Counted from the stretch's first letter, positions 44,684 to 53,407 are shown. The stretch: DNA of 64,000 bases from Flavobacterium sp. 1 (GCF_002797935.1 NZ_PGER01000001.1:1798001-1862000), one strand, 5' to 3'. The notes: generated by a model from the sequence alone, not told the origin. A program made the numbers and translations.

Positions 44684-45388
44684 ATGGAGTGGATAAACGA
44701 ATTGGCACAAAATCAAGAAATGCCGCTATTAGCGGCATTATCTTTAGGGTTATTGACAGCCATAGCACCTTGCCCGTTAGCAACCAATATAACGGCAACT
44801 GCATTTATTGCCAAGACCATTAACTCCCGAAAGAAAGTTTTATTGAGTGGCTTGCTGTACACTTTGGGAAGGATGTTCTCCTACTCCACCCTAGGCGTAA
44901 TAATATATTTTGGTGCAAGCAAATTCCAAATCGCCAGACTTTTTCAAGGAAACGGAGAAAAGTATATTGGTTTTGTTTTAGTAATTCTCGGGTTAATAAT
45001 GCTCGACATCATTAAGCTCAATTTTATAAAAGGAGGCAATTGGATTGAAAAACTTTCAGATAAATTCAAAACCAAAGGTTTACTAGGGGCTTTCCTTTTG
45101 GGAGCTTTATTTGCTTTGGCTTTTTGTCCTTACAGCGGCGCACTATTTTTTGGAATGCTTATTCCCATGACTATCAAATCTGGTTTGGCAATGCCTGTAT
45201 TGTTTTCTATAGGCACTGGATTACCAGTTATTCTCTTTGCATTTATTATCGCTTTTAGTATGGAAAAGCTGGGAATATATTTCAAAGCTATAACGAAAAT
45301 AGAAAAAGTAATGCGGGTTGCAGCTGGAATTATATTCCTGATTACGGGGCTTTATTACATCAGCATTTATTTTAAAATCACCGAATGA
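44684..45388 (+). CDS. ArsG-family transporter (DsbD/CcdA-like permease)
   Basis: A 234-aa protein with about six membrane helices and the DsbD-type pattern 'LTAIAPCPLATNITATAFIA' and 'LFALAFCPYSGALFFGMLIP', each with a Cys-Pro in a helix. The family is named after ArsG, an aromatic arsenical efflux permease. An alternative reading is a thiol-redox conduit passing electrons to the exported ArsF-like protein, which the two Cys-Pro motifs would also fit. It is the last gene of the operon. Confidence 0.82.
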   Translation: MEWINELAQNQEMPLLAALSLGLLTAIAPCPLATNITATAFIAKTINSRKKVLLSGLLYTLGRMFSYSTLGVIIYFGASKFQIARLFQGNGEKYIGFVLVILGLIMLDIIKLNFIKGGNWIEKLSDKFKTKGLLGAFLLGALFALAFCPYSGALFFGMLIPMTIKSGLAMPVLFSIGTGLPVILFAFIIAFSMEKLGIYFKAITKIEKVMRVAAGIIFLITGLYYISIYFKITE

Positions 45389-45626
45389 AAACTTTTTTTT
45401 AAATAATACTGTTCCTGTTAATTCAATTTTCAAAAGTGTAAAATAAAAGCCTTTAGATCTCAATTCAGAGAAGTGAGAAATATAGATTTCTTTTTGTTCA
45501 CATTATTTATCCCCAGCTTTTGCAACTGATCCCATAAAATGGCACTTTTAAAGAAGTACATACTATCCATTTATCAAGAATTCAGAATTAACTCCATAAT
45601 AACAAGTTACTTCCAGATCGAAAGTA

Positions 45627-47045
45627 TTATTTGCCAATACCCTCATATACTTCCTTCACCACTAATGTAGCCGAAACTATTTTTGGCCACCCAGCATAGA
45701 ATGCAAGTTGTGTTAAAACTTCGTCCATTTCTTCCTTGCTAATACCATGCTGTACTGCCCTTTCCATATATAGTCCAAGGAATTGTATATCACCTGCTGC
45801 AATCATTGCACATACTGTTGCCAGGCTTCTGCTTCTTGACGATAAACCTGCACGAAGCCAAACTTCACCATACAGCAACTCATTGGTATATTTAGCAAAT
45901 CCTTCTGACATTGGCTCAATATTTTGTTGAATAAATCCAAGCCTGTTTTCATCACCCGGTAATGCCTCGTCTTTATTTAGCCTCAATGGGTCTGTAGATG
46001 GTAACTCAGCTTGTAAGATCCCTTTGCTTGCAAACAATTCTTTAGCAATACCTACAGCAGAAAATGCATTTGGCCATCCTGAATAAAATGCAAGGTGTGT
46101 TATAATTTCTGAAAGTTCACCCGGAGTAACCCCATTTTCTAATGCTTTAGAAAAATAATGCGGCATACCCACAGTATGATTACGGGCTATCAGACTTGAA
46201 ATTGAGACAATACAACGGTCATGTTTTGACAGACCCGGACGTTCCCAAACTTCACCGACTAATTTTTCAACAGTATACTTGCTAAGCGTTGGTGAAACAC
46301 TACTTAGAAAATCAGGAGCTATAGCTGGTTTTGAATCAGCATTCCCATCAGTATTTATTTTTAGGGCCTTAACTATTGCCAAGCCAACACTAGCCGCAGA
46401 TTGTGGGTTTTGACCTGTAATCAATTTTCCATCAATAGCTATGTTATTACTCCAATTAGGCGAATGTTTATAATTTGCTCCATGCCCGATTAAGGTATCT
46501 TCAAGTAAGAATGGTACAACATTGGTAGATTGTACTTCTTCCTCTTCACCATTTGTAAATGCAGCTACATTTTTACCTGCAACTAAATAGAAGCCATTGC
46601 TTAATTTTACATTTACTAATGCGGCCGGACCATGACAAACTGCCGAAACAATTTTCCCTGATTCGTAAAACTGAGGTACTAATCTTAACACCGCTGGGCT
46701 ATCTGCAAAATCCCACATTGTTCCATGACCTCCGGCAAAGAATATTGCATCATAATCTCCTGCTTTTGCGTCATCTAATTTTAAAGTGTTCTCTAAAGCA
46801 TTTCTAAAATCTGCATCAGCCCAATATTTAGCATTTACCGGATCATTAAAGTCCTCTAATCCATCCAACGGTGCTTTACCACCTTTTATTGAAGCAATAT
46901 TGACTATTACACCGCTTTCTTCAAGTTTTTCCAATGGGTGTGTTACTTCACTAAGATTAAAACCAGTAGGAATACTAGTATCTCCTTTTACATCGCAACT
47001 TGTTACAACGAACAAAACTTTTGCTGTTCCTTTTCCTTTATTCAT
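45627..47045 (-). CDS. DJ-1/PfpI domain fused to two carboxymuconolactone-decarboxylase (CMD) domains
   Basis: A 472-aa three-domain protein. Residues about 8-230 are DJ-1/PfpI of the Hsp31 type: 'FFAGGHGTMWDFADSP' and nucleophile Cys in 'SAVCHGPAAL'. Residues about 245-345 are a first CMD domain ('GEVWERPGLSKHDRCIVS', 'HYFSKALENGVTPGELSE'). Residues about 370-470 are a second ('YGEVWLRAGLSSRSRSLA', 'QHGISKEEMDEVLTQLAFYA'), which lacks the His kept in the first. DJ-1 relatives detoxify glyoxals; CMD domains act in peroxide or aromatic metabolism. The fusion suggests linked detoxification steps. It is the last gene of a minus-strand operon. Confidence 0.9.
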   Translation of the reverse strand: MNKGKGTAKVLFVVTSCDVKGDTSIPTGFNLSEVTHPLEKLEESGVIVNIASIKGGKAPLDGLEDFNDPVNAKYWADADFRNALENTLKLDDAKAGDYDAIFFAGGHGTMWDFADSPAVLRLVPQFYESGKIVSAVCHGPAALVNVKLSNGFYLVAGKNVAAFTNGEEEEVQSTNVVPFLLEDTLIGHGANYKHSPNWSNNIAIDGKLITGQNPQSAASVGLAIVKALKINTDGNADSKPAIAPDFLSSVSPTLSKYTVEKLVGEVWERPGLSKHDRCIVSISSLIARNHTVGMPHYFSKALENGVTPGELSEIITHLAFYSGWPNAFSAVGIAKELFASKGILQAELPSTDPLRLNKDEALPGDENRLGFIQQNIEPMSEGFAKYTNELLYGEVWLRAGLSSRSRSLATVCAMIAAGDIQFLGLYMERAVQHGISKEEMDEVLTQLAFYAGWPKIVSATLVVKEVYEGIGK

Positions 47046-47075
47046 TTTTTTAAATTTTAATCTTTTATTAATTAT

Positions 47076-47987
47076 TTACAATACTTTGAAGAATTCTACC
47101 ATCTTATTAACAGCTTGCTCTACATATTCCGGCACATCATACAAGGCGATATGGGTGGCGCCCTCTACAATGAATAATTCTTTTTCACCCTTTGCAAGAT
47201 TATAAGCCTGCTCACTAAATATTCTTGTATCAGCTTTACTTCCGGCAATTAGTAAAAGTGGCTGAGTTAGAAAGTCACCGAGGTAATCAAATACAGAAAA
47301 TGTCGTCATTTTGTCTATACTTGTAAAAAGGAAACGCCCCATAGAATTTGGATGGTGACCTCTTGGAGTTCTATAATAATCATAGCCTTCACGGAGCATA
47401 TCAGGAGTTTGCTCATTAATATCTTCAAACTTTTCAGGAACGAAAGGAACGTACATCAGTTCAGCTCCATTTGCTTGTGCGGTTCTTTGGTATGCAACCA
47501 TTTCAAGCGATTTAATCAGCTCTGAAACTGGCACCTCTACTCCAAATTGACTTCTGACTGCTTCGCCCATTGGAGTTCCACTAACTGCTACTACTGCTTT
47601 AAAACGTCGCTCTGTTTGTGCCACACTTAATGTATATCCACCACCTGCACAGATACCATATACTCCCATTCTTTCAGTGTCAACATAGGGCAATGTAGCT
47701 AAGAAGTCTGCTGCACAACGAGCGTCTTCAACACGAACAGCCGGGTCTTCAAGTAATCTTGGCTCACCCTCACTTGCTCCTTGATATGAGGAATCATAAA
47801 CTAAAACAACGTAACCGTGTTTTGATAGTTTTTCAGCATACAAACCTATAGTTTGCTCTTTTACACCGCCCGCAGGATGAATGCCAACCAATGCAGGATA
47901 TTTTTTATTTTCATCAAATCCTTCTGGTAAATGAAGGTTTGCAGCGAGTGTATTTGCTCTGTTTTTAAAGTTTACTGATTTAATCAT
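47076..47987 (-). CDS. Alpha/beta hydrolase, dienelactone-hydrolase-like with Cys nucleophile
   Basis: A 303-aa cytoplasmic alpha/beta hydrolase with 'VGIHPAGGVKEQTIG' (oxyanion loop), nucleophile elbow 'GVYGICAGGGYTL' with Cys in place of Ser, acid near 'LIAGSKADTRIFSE' and catalytic His in 'VEGATHIALYD'. Cys nucleophiles are characteristic of dienelactone hydrolases. It starts 61 bp after the aldo/keto reductase stop and is followed 30 bp later by the DJ-1/CMD fusion, so the operon combines lactone hydrolysis-like and CMD-like functions. Confidence 0.87.
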   Translation of the reverse strand: MIKSVNFKNRANTLAANLHLPEGFDENKKYPALVGIHPAGGVKEQTIGLYAEKLSKHGYVVLVYDSSYQGASEGEPRLLEDPAVRVEDARCAADFLATLPYVDTERMGVYGICAGGGYTLSVAQTERRFKAVVAVSGTPMGEAVRSQFGVEVPVSELIKSLEMVAYQRTAQANGAELMYVPFVPEKFEDINEQTPDMLREGYDYYRTPRGHHPNSMGRFLFTSIDKMTTFSVFDYLGDFLTQPLLLIAGSKADTRIFSEQAYNLAKGEKELFIVEGATHIALYDVPEYVEQAVNKMVEFFKVL

Positions 47988-48048
47988 TGTTTAATATTTT
48001 TTATTGTTGTAATAAATTATTGATACTGTTTTCATCTTATTATTAATT

Positions 48049-48993
48049 TTAAATCATTGAATTTTCCCAGGCTCCCTTAGTATCAATCCCAGTTTTATCG
48101 GCCAATTCTTCAATAAGTTTAATTTCTGATTCGGATAAATTGATTTTCATTGCGTTTTGAATATCATCTATTTGTGAAGTTTTGGTAACACCGATAATAG
48201 GAAGTGTATTTTTTGCAATAGCCCATGCAATTGCAATTTGGGCTGTAGAAGCATTTCTACTACTGCCAATTTCTTTCATGGCATTGGTTAATTCTTCCAA
48301 CTGCGGAAGTACTTTATTGTAAGTGTTACCTCGTCCACTACCTTCCGGAAGCGGATTATGGGTGTTGTATTTTCCGGATAATGCACCTTGTTCCAGCACC
48401 ATGTACGCAAAGAAAGTTATATTGTGCTTTTTGCAATAGTCTAATATCCCAGCTTCTTCGGACGAACGGTATAAAAGGCTGTAATGATTTTGCACTGCTG
48501 AAATCGAAAATCCATCTTTTGAAAGTATATCATTAGCATATTTGATTTCTTCCAAATTATGATTTGAAACACCAACATTTTTTACTTTACCACTCTTTAA
48601 TAAGGGGATTAAATAAGGAGTCCATTTTTGAACATCTGTTGGATTATGAATCCAATAAATATCTATATAATCAGTCCCTAGGCGTTCCAAACTACTATTC
48701 AACATTTCTTCAACCGGATTTGAAGATGACCCGGCAAGTTGAGGAGTAAACTTAGTTGATAAAACTATTTTTTCACGTGGATAGTTTTTTATGGATTCAC
48801 CTAAAATATTCTCTGATGACCCCATACCATAAACTGCTGCTGTGTCCCAAAGTACTAGGCCTGACTTATATGCTTCGTCAAAAACCTGTTTTACATCTTC
48901 AGAGTTCAAATTATTCCCAAAAACCTGATCCCCTCCGGCAAAGCCTGTCCCCCAAGACCAAGTACCAAGTGCTACTAATGGTAAATTTTTCAT
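48049..48993 (-). CDS. Aldo/keto reductase
   Basis: A 314-aa TIM-barrel oxidoreductase with the tetrad residues visible: Asp in 'LVLWDTAAVYGMGSSENILG', Tyr in the same segment, Lys in 'IVLSTKFTPQ' and His in 'YIDIYWIHNPTD'. An NADPH-binding C-terminal part carries 'LPIIGVTKTSQIDDI'. It reduces aldehydes or ketones with NADPH in the cytoplasm. Its upstream region contains a sequence nearly repeated upstream of the TMEM175 gene (see 49048). Confidence 0.93.
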   Translation of the reverse strand: MKNLPLVALGTWSWGTGFAGGDQVFGNNLNSEDVKQVFDEAYKSGLVLWDTAAVYGMGSSENILGESIKNYPREKIVLSTKFTPQLAGSSSNPVEEMLNSSLERLGTDYIDIYWIHNPTDVQKWTPYLIPLLKSGKVKNVGVSNHNLEEIKYANDILSKDGFSISAVQNHYSLLYRSSEEAGILDYCKKHNITFFAYMVLEQGALSGKYNTHNPLPEGSGRGNTYNKVLPQLEELTNAMKEIGSSRNASTAQIAIAWAIAKNTLPIIGVTKTSQIDDIQNAMKINLSESEIKLIEELADKTGIDTKGAWENSMI

Positions 48994-49047
48994 TGTGATT
49001 GTGTTTTAAATTGTGAAGTAAAATTACAATCACCACAAGAGTATTAA

Positions 49048-49078
49048 TTGTACAAAACGGCTAACTTTAAAAGAACGG
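49048..49078 (-). promoter_or_regulatory. Repeated motif upstream of the aldo/keto reductase (copy A)
   Basis: TTGTACAAAACGGCTA followed 12 nt later by ACGG (plus-strand reading). The first 16 bases are identical to 52366-52381, and the rest is similar with a 1-nt length difference. It lies 54 bp upstream of the reductase ATG. It may be an AraC-type operator with direct AACGG repeats, or the relic 3' end of a lost araC gene: read on the minus strand it encodes 'SRFVQ', as at copy B. Confidence 0.45.
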
Positions 49079-49109
49079 AGATAGTCTCAAAAAAGAGTAA
49101 GTGACATCT

Positions 49110-49505
49110 TTAATACAATGAAATCCTTTTTTTATCACCTATTGCTATGGGCAGGACTTCTGTCAGTTCAAGAGATTTTACCATATTCTCAACGGTAGAT
49201 TTATATTTTTTGAAATGAAGTGCTTGTGTGTGCTCTTGATAAGCTGCTACGCTGGCATAAGTTTCTAAAATTGTAATATGAGCAGGATTATTTTTGTCCT
49301 GAACGGCTGAATATGCCAATACACCCTTTTCAAGTTTCAAGGCGGTTTTCATTTGCTCTTTCAGGGCAACTTTATAGTTTTCTAATTGGGTACTGTCCAC
49401 CACAATTTTTGCAATACGCATATAATTGTTAGATGCTTGTGCAGAAACTTTAGCTGAAATAAATAATGACATAACCACAATTGTTAAGATTGATTTTAGT
49501 TGCAT
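49110..49505 (-). CDS. Antibiotic biosynthesis monooxygenase (ABM) family protein, exported
   Basis: A 131-aa protein with a signal peptide ('LTIVVMSLFISAKVSAQA') and one ABM ferredoxin-like domain: 'MRIAKIVVDSTQLENYKVAL', 'LKLEKGVLAYSAVQDK' and 'HITILETYASVAAYQEHTQA'. YgiN-type relatives act on quinols without cofactor. The periplasmic location is unusual for the family but clear from the N terminus. It begins 11 bp after the SDR stop. Confidence 0.88.
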   Translation of the reverse strand: MQLKSILTIVVMSLFISAKVSAQASNNYMRIAKIVVDSTQLENYKVALKEQMKTALKLEKGVLAYSAVQDKNNPAHITILETYASVAAYQEHTQALHFKKYKSTVENMVKSLELTEVLPIAIGDKKRISLY

Positions 49506-49516
49506 ACCTAAATTAT

Positions 49517-50239
49517 TTAAGGATTCATTCTTTTGAAAATACCTTGCAATTGTTCTGACCCGGCTTTTGACATCATTTCGCTAAGACCAAAAGTCAATTC
49601 GTTTTTACCTTCTTTTATTTGCTGAAAAATGGCATCAATAAAATCACTAACTGGTGGAAACTCATCGTGCAAACCAGCACCTCCAAGATCAGTATTCAAT
49701 GCAGGTGGAATTATTTCAATCACTTCAATATTCTGAGGCAAAAGTAAATGTCTTAATGATAATGTTAATGAGTGAAAGAAGGCTTTTGTGCCACAATATA
49801 CAGGCATTTGGGCCATTGGCGTAAACGCTAAACCCGATGTTACATTGATTACAGTATTTAAATTTTTCAACTGAGTAAATAAGGTAATTAAATGCAATGG
49901 TGCTAATACATTAATATTTATTTCAGTTTGTGCCTTTTCGTAATAATCTTTATCCATTGGATGAACTCTGTTTTGAATACCTGCATTATTTATCAAAACA
50001 TTTAAGTCGCTGTGATTTTCGGCAATCCAATTATATAAATCAATACGGTCTGCTTCATTTGCTAAATCGCAAACTTTTGTTATTACGGAAGGATACTTAT
50101 TTACAACTTCTTGTAACACATCTTGTCTTCTGCTACAAATAATTACTTGATTTCCCTCAGCAATAAATCTTTCGGTTAAACCTAAGCCTATTCCTGTAGC
50201 TCCGCCTGTTATTAGAATTTTGTTATTTGATAGTTTCAT
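49517..50239 (-). CDS. Short-chain dehydrogenase/reductase (DltE-like)
   Basis: A 240-aa SDR with nucleotide-binding 'ILITGGATGIGLGLTERF', 'NVLINNAGIQN' and catalytic 'YCGTKAF' (YxxxK), preceded by 'VINVTSGLAF'. The 'MPVYCGTKAFFHSLTLSLRH' stretch matches the DltE-type SDRs. It reduces a carbonyl with NAD(P)H; the substrate is unknown. It is the first gene of the minus-strand operon, divided from the araC gene by about 130 bp. Confidence 0.92.
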   Translation of the reverse strand: MKLSNNKILITGGATGIGLGLTERFIAEGNQVIICSRRQDVLQEVVNKYPSVITKVCDLANEADRIDLYNWIAENHSDLNVLINNAGIQNRVHPMDKDYYEKAQTEININVLAPLHLITLFTQLKNLNTVINVTSGLAFTPMAQMPVYCGTKAFFHSLTLSLRHLLLPQNIEVIEIIPPALNTDLGGAGLHDEFPPVSDFIDAIFQQIKEGKNELTFGLSEMMSKAGSEQLQGIFKRMNP

Positions 50240-50369
50240 TTTCTTATTATTTTATAGTTTAAACCTGTTGGGTGAAATTATTAAAAACGGTTCTCGATAA
50301 ATTTTTTGTTCCGTTTTACTACACAAAAAACACTCGAACTGACGTTTTTAATAATTTATAATCAAAATT

Positions 50370-51290
50370 TTAATTAAAAGATGTACGAAATTCTAAAGGA
50401 GACAAACTAGTTCTGGCTTTAAAAAGTTTACTGAAAGATTGTAAATGCTCAAAGCCCAATTCGTAAGCTATTTCACTTACTGTTAAATTTGTGGTAGATA
50501 GTTTTTCCTTTGCTTTTTCAATTAGTTTTTCGTGTATATGCTGTTGAGTGCTTTGCCCTGTATGGGACTTCAACAATCCGTTTAAATAACTTGGTGATAT
50601 ATTGAGTTTCTCAGATACATGTTTTACTGTTGGCAATCCTTTTTGCTTTGCTAAACTATCATCGAAATAATTGTTTAATAATTCTTCTAATTGACCCAAA
50701 ACTTGATGATTGGCTATTTTTCTTGTGATAAATTGACGCTGATAAAACCGCTCCGAATAGTTCAATAAAGTTTCTATTTGGGATATGATAATATTGTCAC
50801 TGAATTTATCAATGTTTGACAAGCATTCCTGCTTAATATTCTGTACAATTTGGCGCAAAGTGTTTTCTTCTTTTTCTGAAAGGAACAAGGCTTCATTTGT
50901 AGCATAATTAAAAAAATCGTATTTTTTTATTTGTTTTGCCAAAGAAGTATTCCATAGAAAATCGGGATGAAACAACAGAAACCAATCATCAGGATTCTGA
51001 ATTGAATGTTCTTTTATATCAATTCCAAAAACCTGATTAGGTGCCATAAAAAACATTGTTCCTTCATCAAAATCATATTTTCGTTGTCCATATTTTAATT
51101 TGCCATCCATTTGCTTTTTAATGAAAACCTTATAAAAGCCAAGTGAAACATTTAAAAAAGCCTCTTTTTCAATTGGGATACCCGTGTAGCCATCTATCAC
51201 ACTTATTAGTGGGTGAAAAGGTGGTGGTAAGCCTCTTTTTTTATGATACTCACTAATAGATTCTATCTTTGTCAGGATACTACTTTTCAT
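50370..51290 (-). CDS. AraC-family transcriptional regulator
   Basis: A 306-aa protein with an N-terminal cupin-like ligand domain (residues about 40-180) and a C-terminal double helix-turn-helix: 'KHVSEKLNISPSYLNGLLKS' and 'SEIAYELGFEHLQSFSKLFK'. It lies directly upstream of the SDR operon in the same direction and is the most likely regulator of it. This layout recurs in Bacteroidota stress clusters, where AraC proteins activate neighbouring reductases. Confidence 0.92.
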   Translation of the reverse strand: MKSSILTKIESISEYHKKRGLPPPFHPLISVIDGYTGIPIEKEAFLNVSLGFYKVFIKKQMDGKLKYGQRKYDFDEGTMFFMAPNQVFGIDIKEHSIQNPDDWFLLFHPDFLWNTSLAKQIKKYDFFNYATNEALFLSEKEENTLRQIVQNIKQECLSNIDKFSDNIIISQIETLLNYSERFYQRQFITRKIANHQVLGQLEELLNNYFDDSLAKQKGLPTVKHVSEKLNISPSYLNGLLKSHTGQSTQQHIHEKLIEKAKEKLSTTNLTVSEIAYELGFEHLQSFSKLFKARTSLSPLEFRTSFN

Positions 51291-51425
51291 TATACAGAAT
51301 TATGCTTTTCTTTTTAACAAGTACAAATTTGGGCAATTTAGAAATATACTATTTAGCTTAATCAACTTTTTGTTTAGTCAAAAGATGTAGTGTTTATTTT
51401 TAAAATACTTAATCCGTTATTTAAC

Positions 51426-51674
51426 TCAAACTTTCAACTTCAAAAGTTTCTCTGCATTCCTGTAAGCTATTTTCTCTTTTGCTTCGTTGGGGATAGTGAA
51501 TTCAGCAACTCTTTGCGAAATTTTTTTTAGTACAAAATGCTCTTCAATGGTAATTATTTTTTTTAATGGCTTCATTTTATTTTTATAACTGGTTTGTCCA
51601 AATACTGATTCACTATTTATAGCAGAACTTATTCCCACTAATCCTGCGGCATTTAAAAAATCTCGTCTATTCAT
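51426..51674 (-). pseudogene. Amidohydrolase with large in-frame internal deletion
   Basis: The 82-aa frame joins the two ends of an amidohydrolase-2-type enzyme. The N terminus has a twin-arginine-like signal ('NRRDFLNAAGLVG') and the start of the barrel ('IITIEEHFV'). The C terminus ('KEKIAYRNAEKLLKLKV') is the family's typical final helix. The roughly 250 residues between them, including the metal site, are missing, so the product cannot be catalytic. The frame is still open. Its start overlaps the stop of the TMEM175 gene by 8 bp. Confidence 0.75.
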
Positions 51675-52314
51675 CAGAATATTTTGTCACATTACCTTTT
51701 TTTGAAAATACTGCAAAAGCATAATTAAGCTGTATAAATACTAATAAACCAATACTTAAATAAGCATTGATAAAACAACACAGTGCCGCAATAGTATATA
51801 GTATTTGTGATTCAATTATTCTGTTTTTAATTGATTTAGTTACTTCTTTTTGCTCAGTATCATTAATGCTTAAAATGTTTTTTTTCTTTGCGTAATACCA
51901 ATTGATCCCTAATAATTGCCCCAATAAGCTAAGATTGAACCAATAGATAAAAATTGAAAACTTAAAGTGGATATATTGGCTTAAAAAAGCTGTTGTAAAA
52001 GGCATTATTGAGATTGCCAGTAAAAAAAATAAGTTTATCCAGTTCAGGTTTCTATCGCTCTTGCTAATATAATGAAATTGACTTGATTGAGCCAGCCAAT
52101 AAATACCCATAGTAACAAAACTCAGAAAGTAAGTGAGTAATTTAGGTGTAAGCTGAAGAAATGTAGTGATAAGATCTTTTTCGCTATGTATCAAATCATT
52201 TACAGGTACTTTAATATCTAAAGCCAGAAAGGTTAAGGCAATGGCGAATACACCATCGCTTATGGCTTCAATTCTTTGTATACGGAATCCTGAGATTAAA
52301 TTGTATTTATTCAT
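51667..52314 (-). CDS. TMEM175-family potassium channel-like protein
   Basis: Started at the ATG at 52314, which places the family signature at the N terminus; a longer frame starts 8 codons upstream. The 215-aa protein has six hydrophobic segments. Its first helix carries 'RIEAISDGVFAIALTFLALD', matching the TMEM175/DUF1211 motif (FSDGVFAIA, here with Ile for the first Phe). Bacterial members form K+-selective channels as tetramers. Its link to the surrounding redox genes is unclear. Confidence 0.88.
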   Translation of the reverse strand: MNKYNLISGFRIQRIEAISDGVFAIALTFLALDIKVPVNDLIHSEKDLITTFLQLTPKLLTYFLSFVTMGIYWLAQSSQFHYISKSDRNLNWINLFFLLAISIMPFTTAFLSQYIHFKFSIFIYWFNLSLLGQLLGINWYYAKKKNILSINDTEQKEVTKSIKNRIIESQILYTIAALCCFINAYLSIGLLVFIQLNYAFAVFSKKGNVTKYSDE

Positions 52315-52344
52315 TTTGCCAAAAATTACTTTTGGCAAAAATCT

Positions 52345-53127
52345 CTATAATTCTGGGTAAATAAATTGTACAAAACGGCTATTTTTTAAAATAACGGTGG
52401 CGGAAATGCCAAACATTCTTTTAAAAAATCGGTTAAAATGAGATTGGTCGGTAAAACCATATTGAAGCGAAGCATCAAAAAAAGTTTGCTTGCTTTGTAT
52501 TACAGAGGTTAGTACTGCTTTTATACGTTTCCAAAGAACATATTGCGAAAAAGGCAATTCTACTTGCTCTAAAAACAAGTGACGTGTTCTTTCCTGTGAC
52601 AAATGAATATGATTTGCTACTTTTTCTAAAGTTAGGCTTTCACTTAAATTTTGATTAATAAATTCCTTTGCCTTTATAATTCGATCATCTGTGCTTTCTT
52701 TTGTAAGTGGTTTTATAGAAAGGCTAAAAATATCGTACAGCAAATTATCCGACAAGTTTTTAACATCAGTAGTAGTTAAATCAGGCTTAGAAAAATCCAC
52801 CTCTAGTTTATCCAATTGTTCTTTTGAAAGGATGGTTTCAATATCAATAAAAATTTCTTTATTCAAAATTTTTTTAAGCTGTTTTCCAAGGAAACTTTTA
52901 CTTTCTATATAATAAACTAAAAAACTCCCAATAGGTGCAGTGCAGGAATGCCTGGTGTATTTGTCAATAATAAAACCTTTTAGATTTTTATATTGTTTAT
53001 TTTCTATTACACTATCATAAGTGAATTTTGTGCTTACAACGATTTGATAGCAACTATGATAATGTACATCTACCCTAGAAATATCAGTATAGAAGCACAT
53101 TACATTTGTTGTGTCAATATTTACCAT
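52345..53127 (-). CDS. AraC-family transcriptional regulator
   Basis: A 260-aa protein with an N-terminal sensor region (residues about 1-140) and a C-terminal AraC domain: 'LEKVANHIHLSQERTRHLFL' and 'DASLQYGFTDQSHFNRFFKR'. The gene is followed 30 bp later by TMEM175 and the amidohydrolase relic in the same direction. Its last codons contain the 16-bp sequence that recurs upstream of the aldo/keto reductase gene. Confidence 0.92.
   Translation of the reverse strand: MVNIDTTNVMCFYTDISRVDVHYHSCYQIVVSTKFTYDSVIENKQYKNLKGFIIDKYTRHSCTAPIGSFLVYYIESKSFLGKQLKKILNKEIFIDIETILSKEQLDKLEVDFSKPDLTTTDVKNLSDNLLYDIFSLSIKPLTKESTDDRIIKAKEFINQNLSESLTLEKVANHIHLSQERTRHLFLEQVELPFSQYVLWKRIKAVLTSVIQSKQTFFDASLQYGFTDQSHFNRFFKRMFGISATVILKNSRFVQFIYPEL
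52366..52397 (-). promoter_or_regulatory. Repeated motif (copy B) inside the araC 3' end, upstream of TMEM175
   Basis: TTGTACAAAACGGCTA followed 13 nt later by ACGG. It is coding (minus strand, the Ser-Arg-Phe-Val-Gln segment near the AraC C terminus) and lies 51 bp upstream of the TMEM175 start, almost the same distance as copy A from its gene. Operator function is possible but untested. Confidence 0.4.
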
Positions 53128-53164
53128 TTTACCTTGATTTGGAATGTAAATATAGTTTTTTATA

Positions 53165-53290
53165 TTACATCACAAAGTGTGCATACTGATGCTGCTTCAG
53201 CTTTGCTGACTCGAAAATAAACTTTTCATTATAATAGCTCCTTTTTGCAAGCCTCTTATCCTGAAACTTACCTGCAAAATCTAATTCCAT
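53165..53290 (-). pseudogene. Possible IS4-type transposase N-terminal fragment, frameshifted
   Basis: The frame from 53290 starts 'MELDFAGKFQDKRLAKR'. The FxDKRLxKR pattern resembles the N-terminal domain of IS4/Tn5-type transposases. After that a shifted frame reads 'KGAIIMKSLFSSQQS', also plausible for such a protein, so a 1-base frameshift is likely. Nothing else of an insertion sequence (ends, DDE domain) is visible. The call rests on a short motif. Confidence 0.4.
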
Positions 53291-53407
53291 TCCTTGCTAT
53301 AATAAAGCACTCATAGTTTTTATTTACATGTTCGGAAAGAAAAATTATATATTTTTTTAGACAAAAAAACTATGTTCAAAATAAATTAAGAAGTAGGCCA
53401 GTTTATT

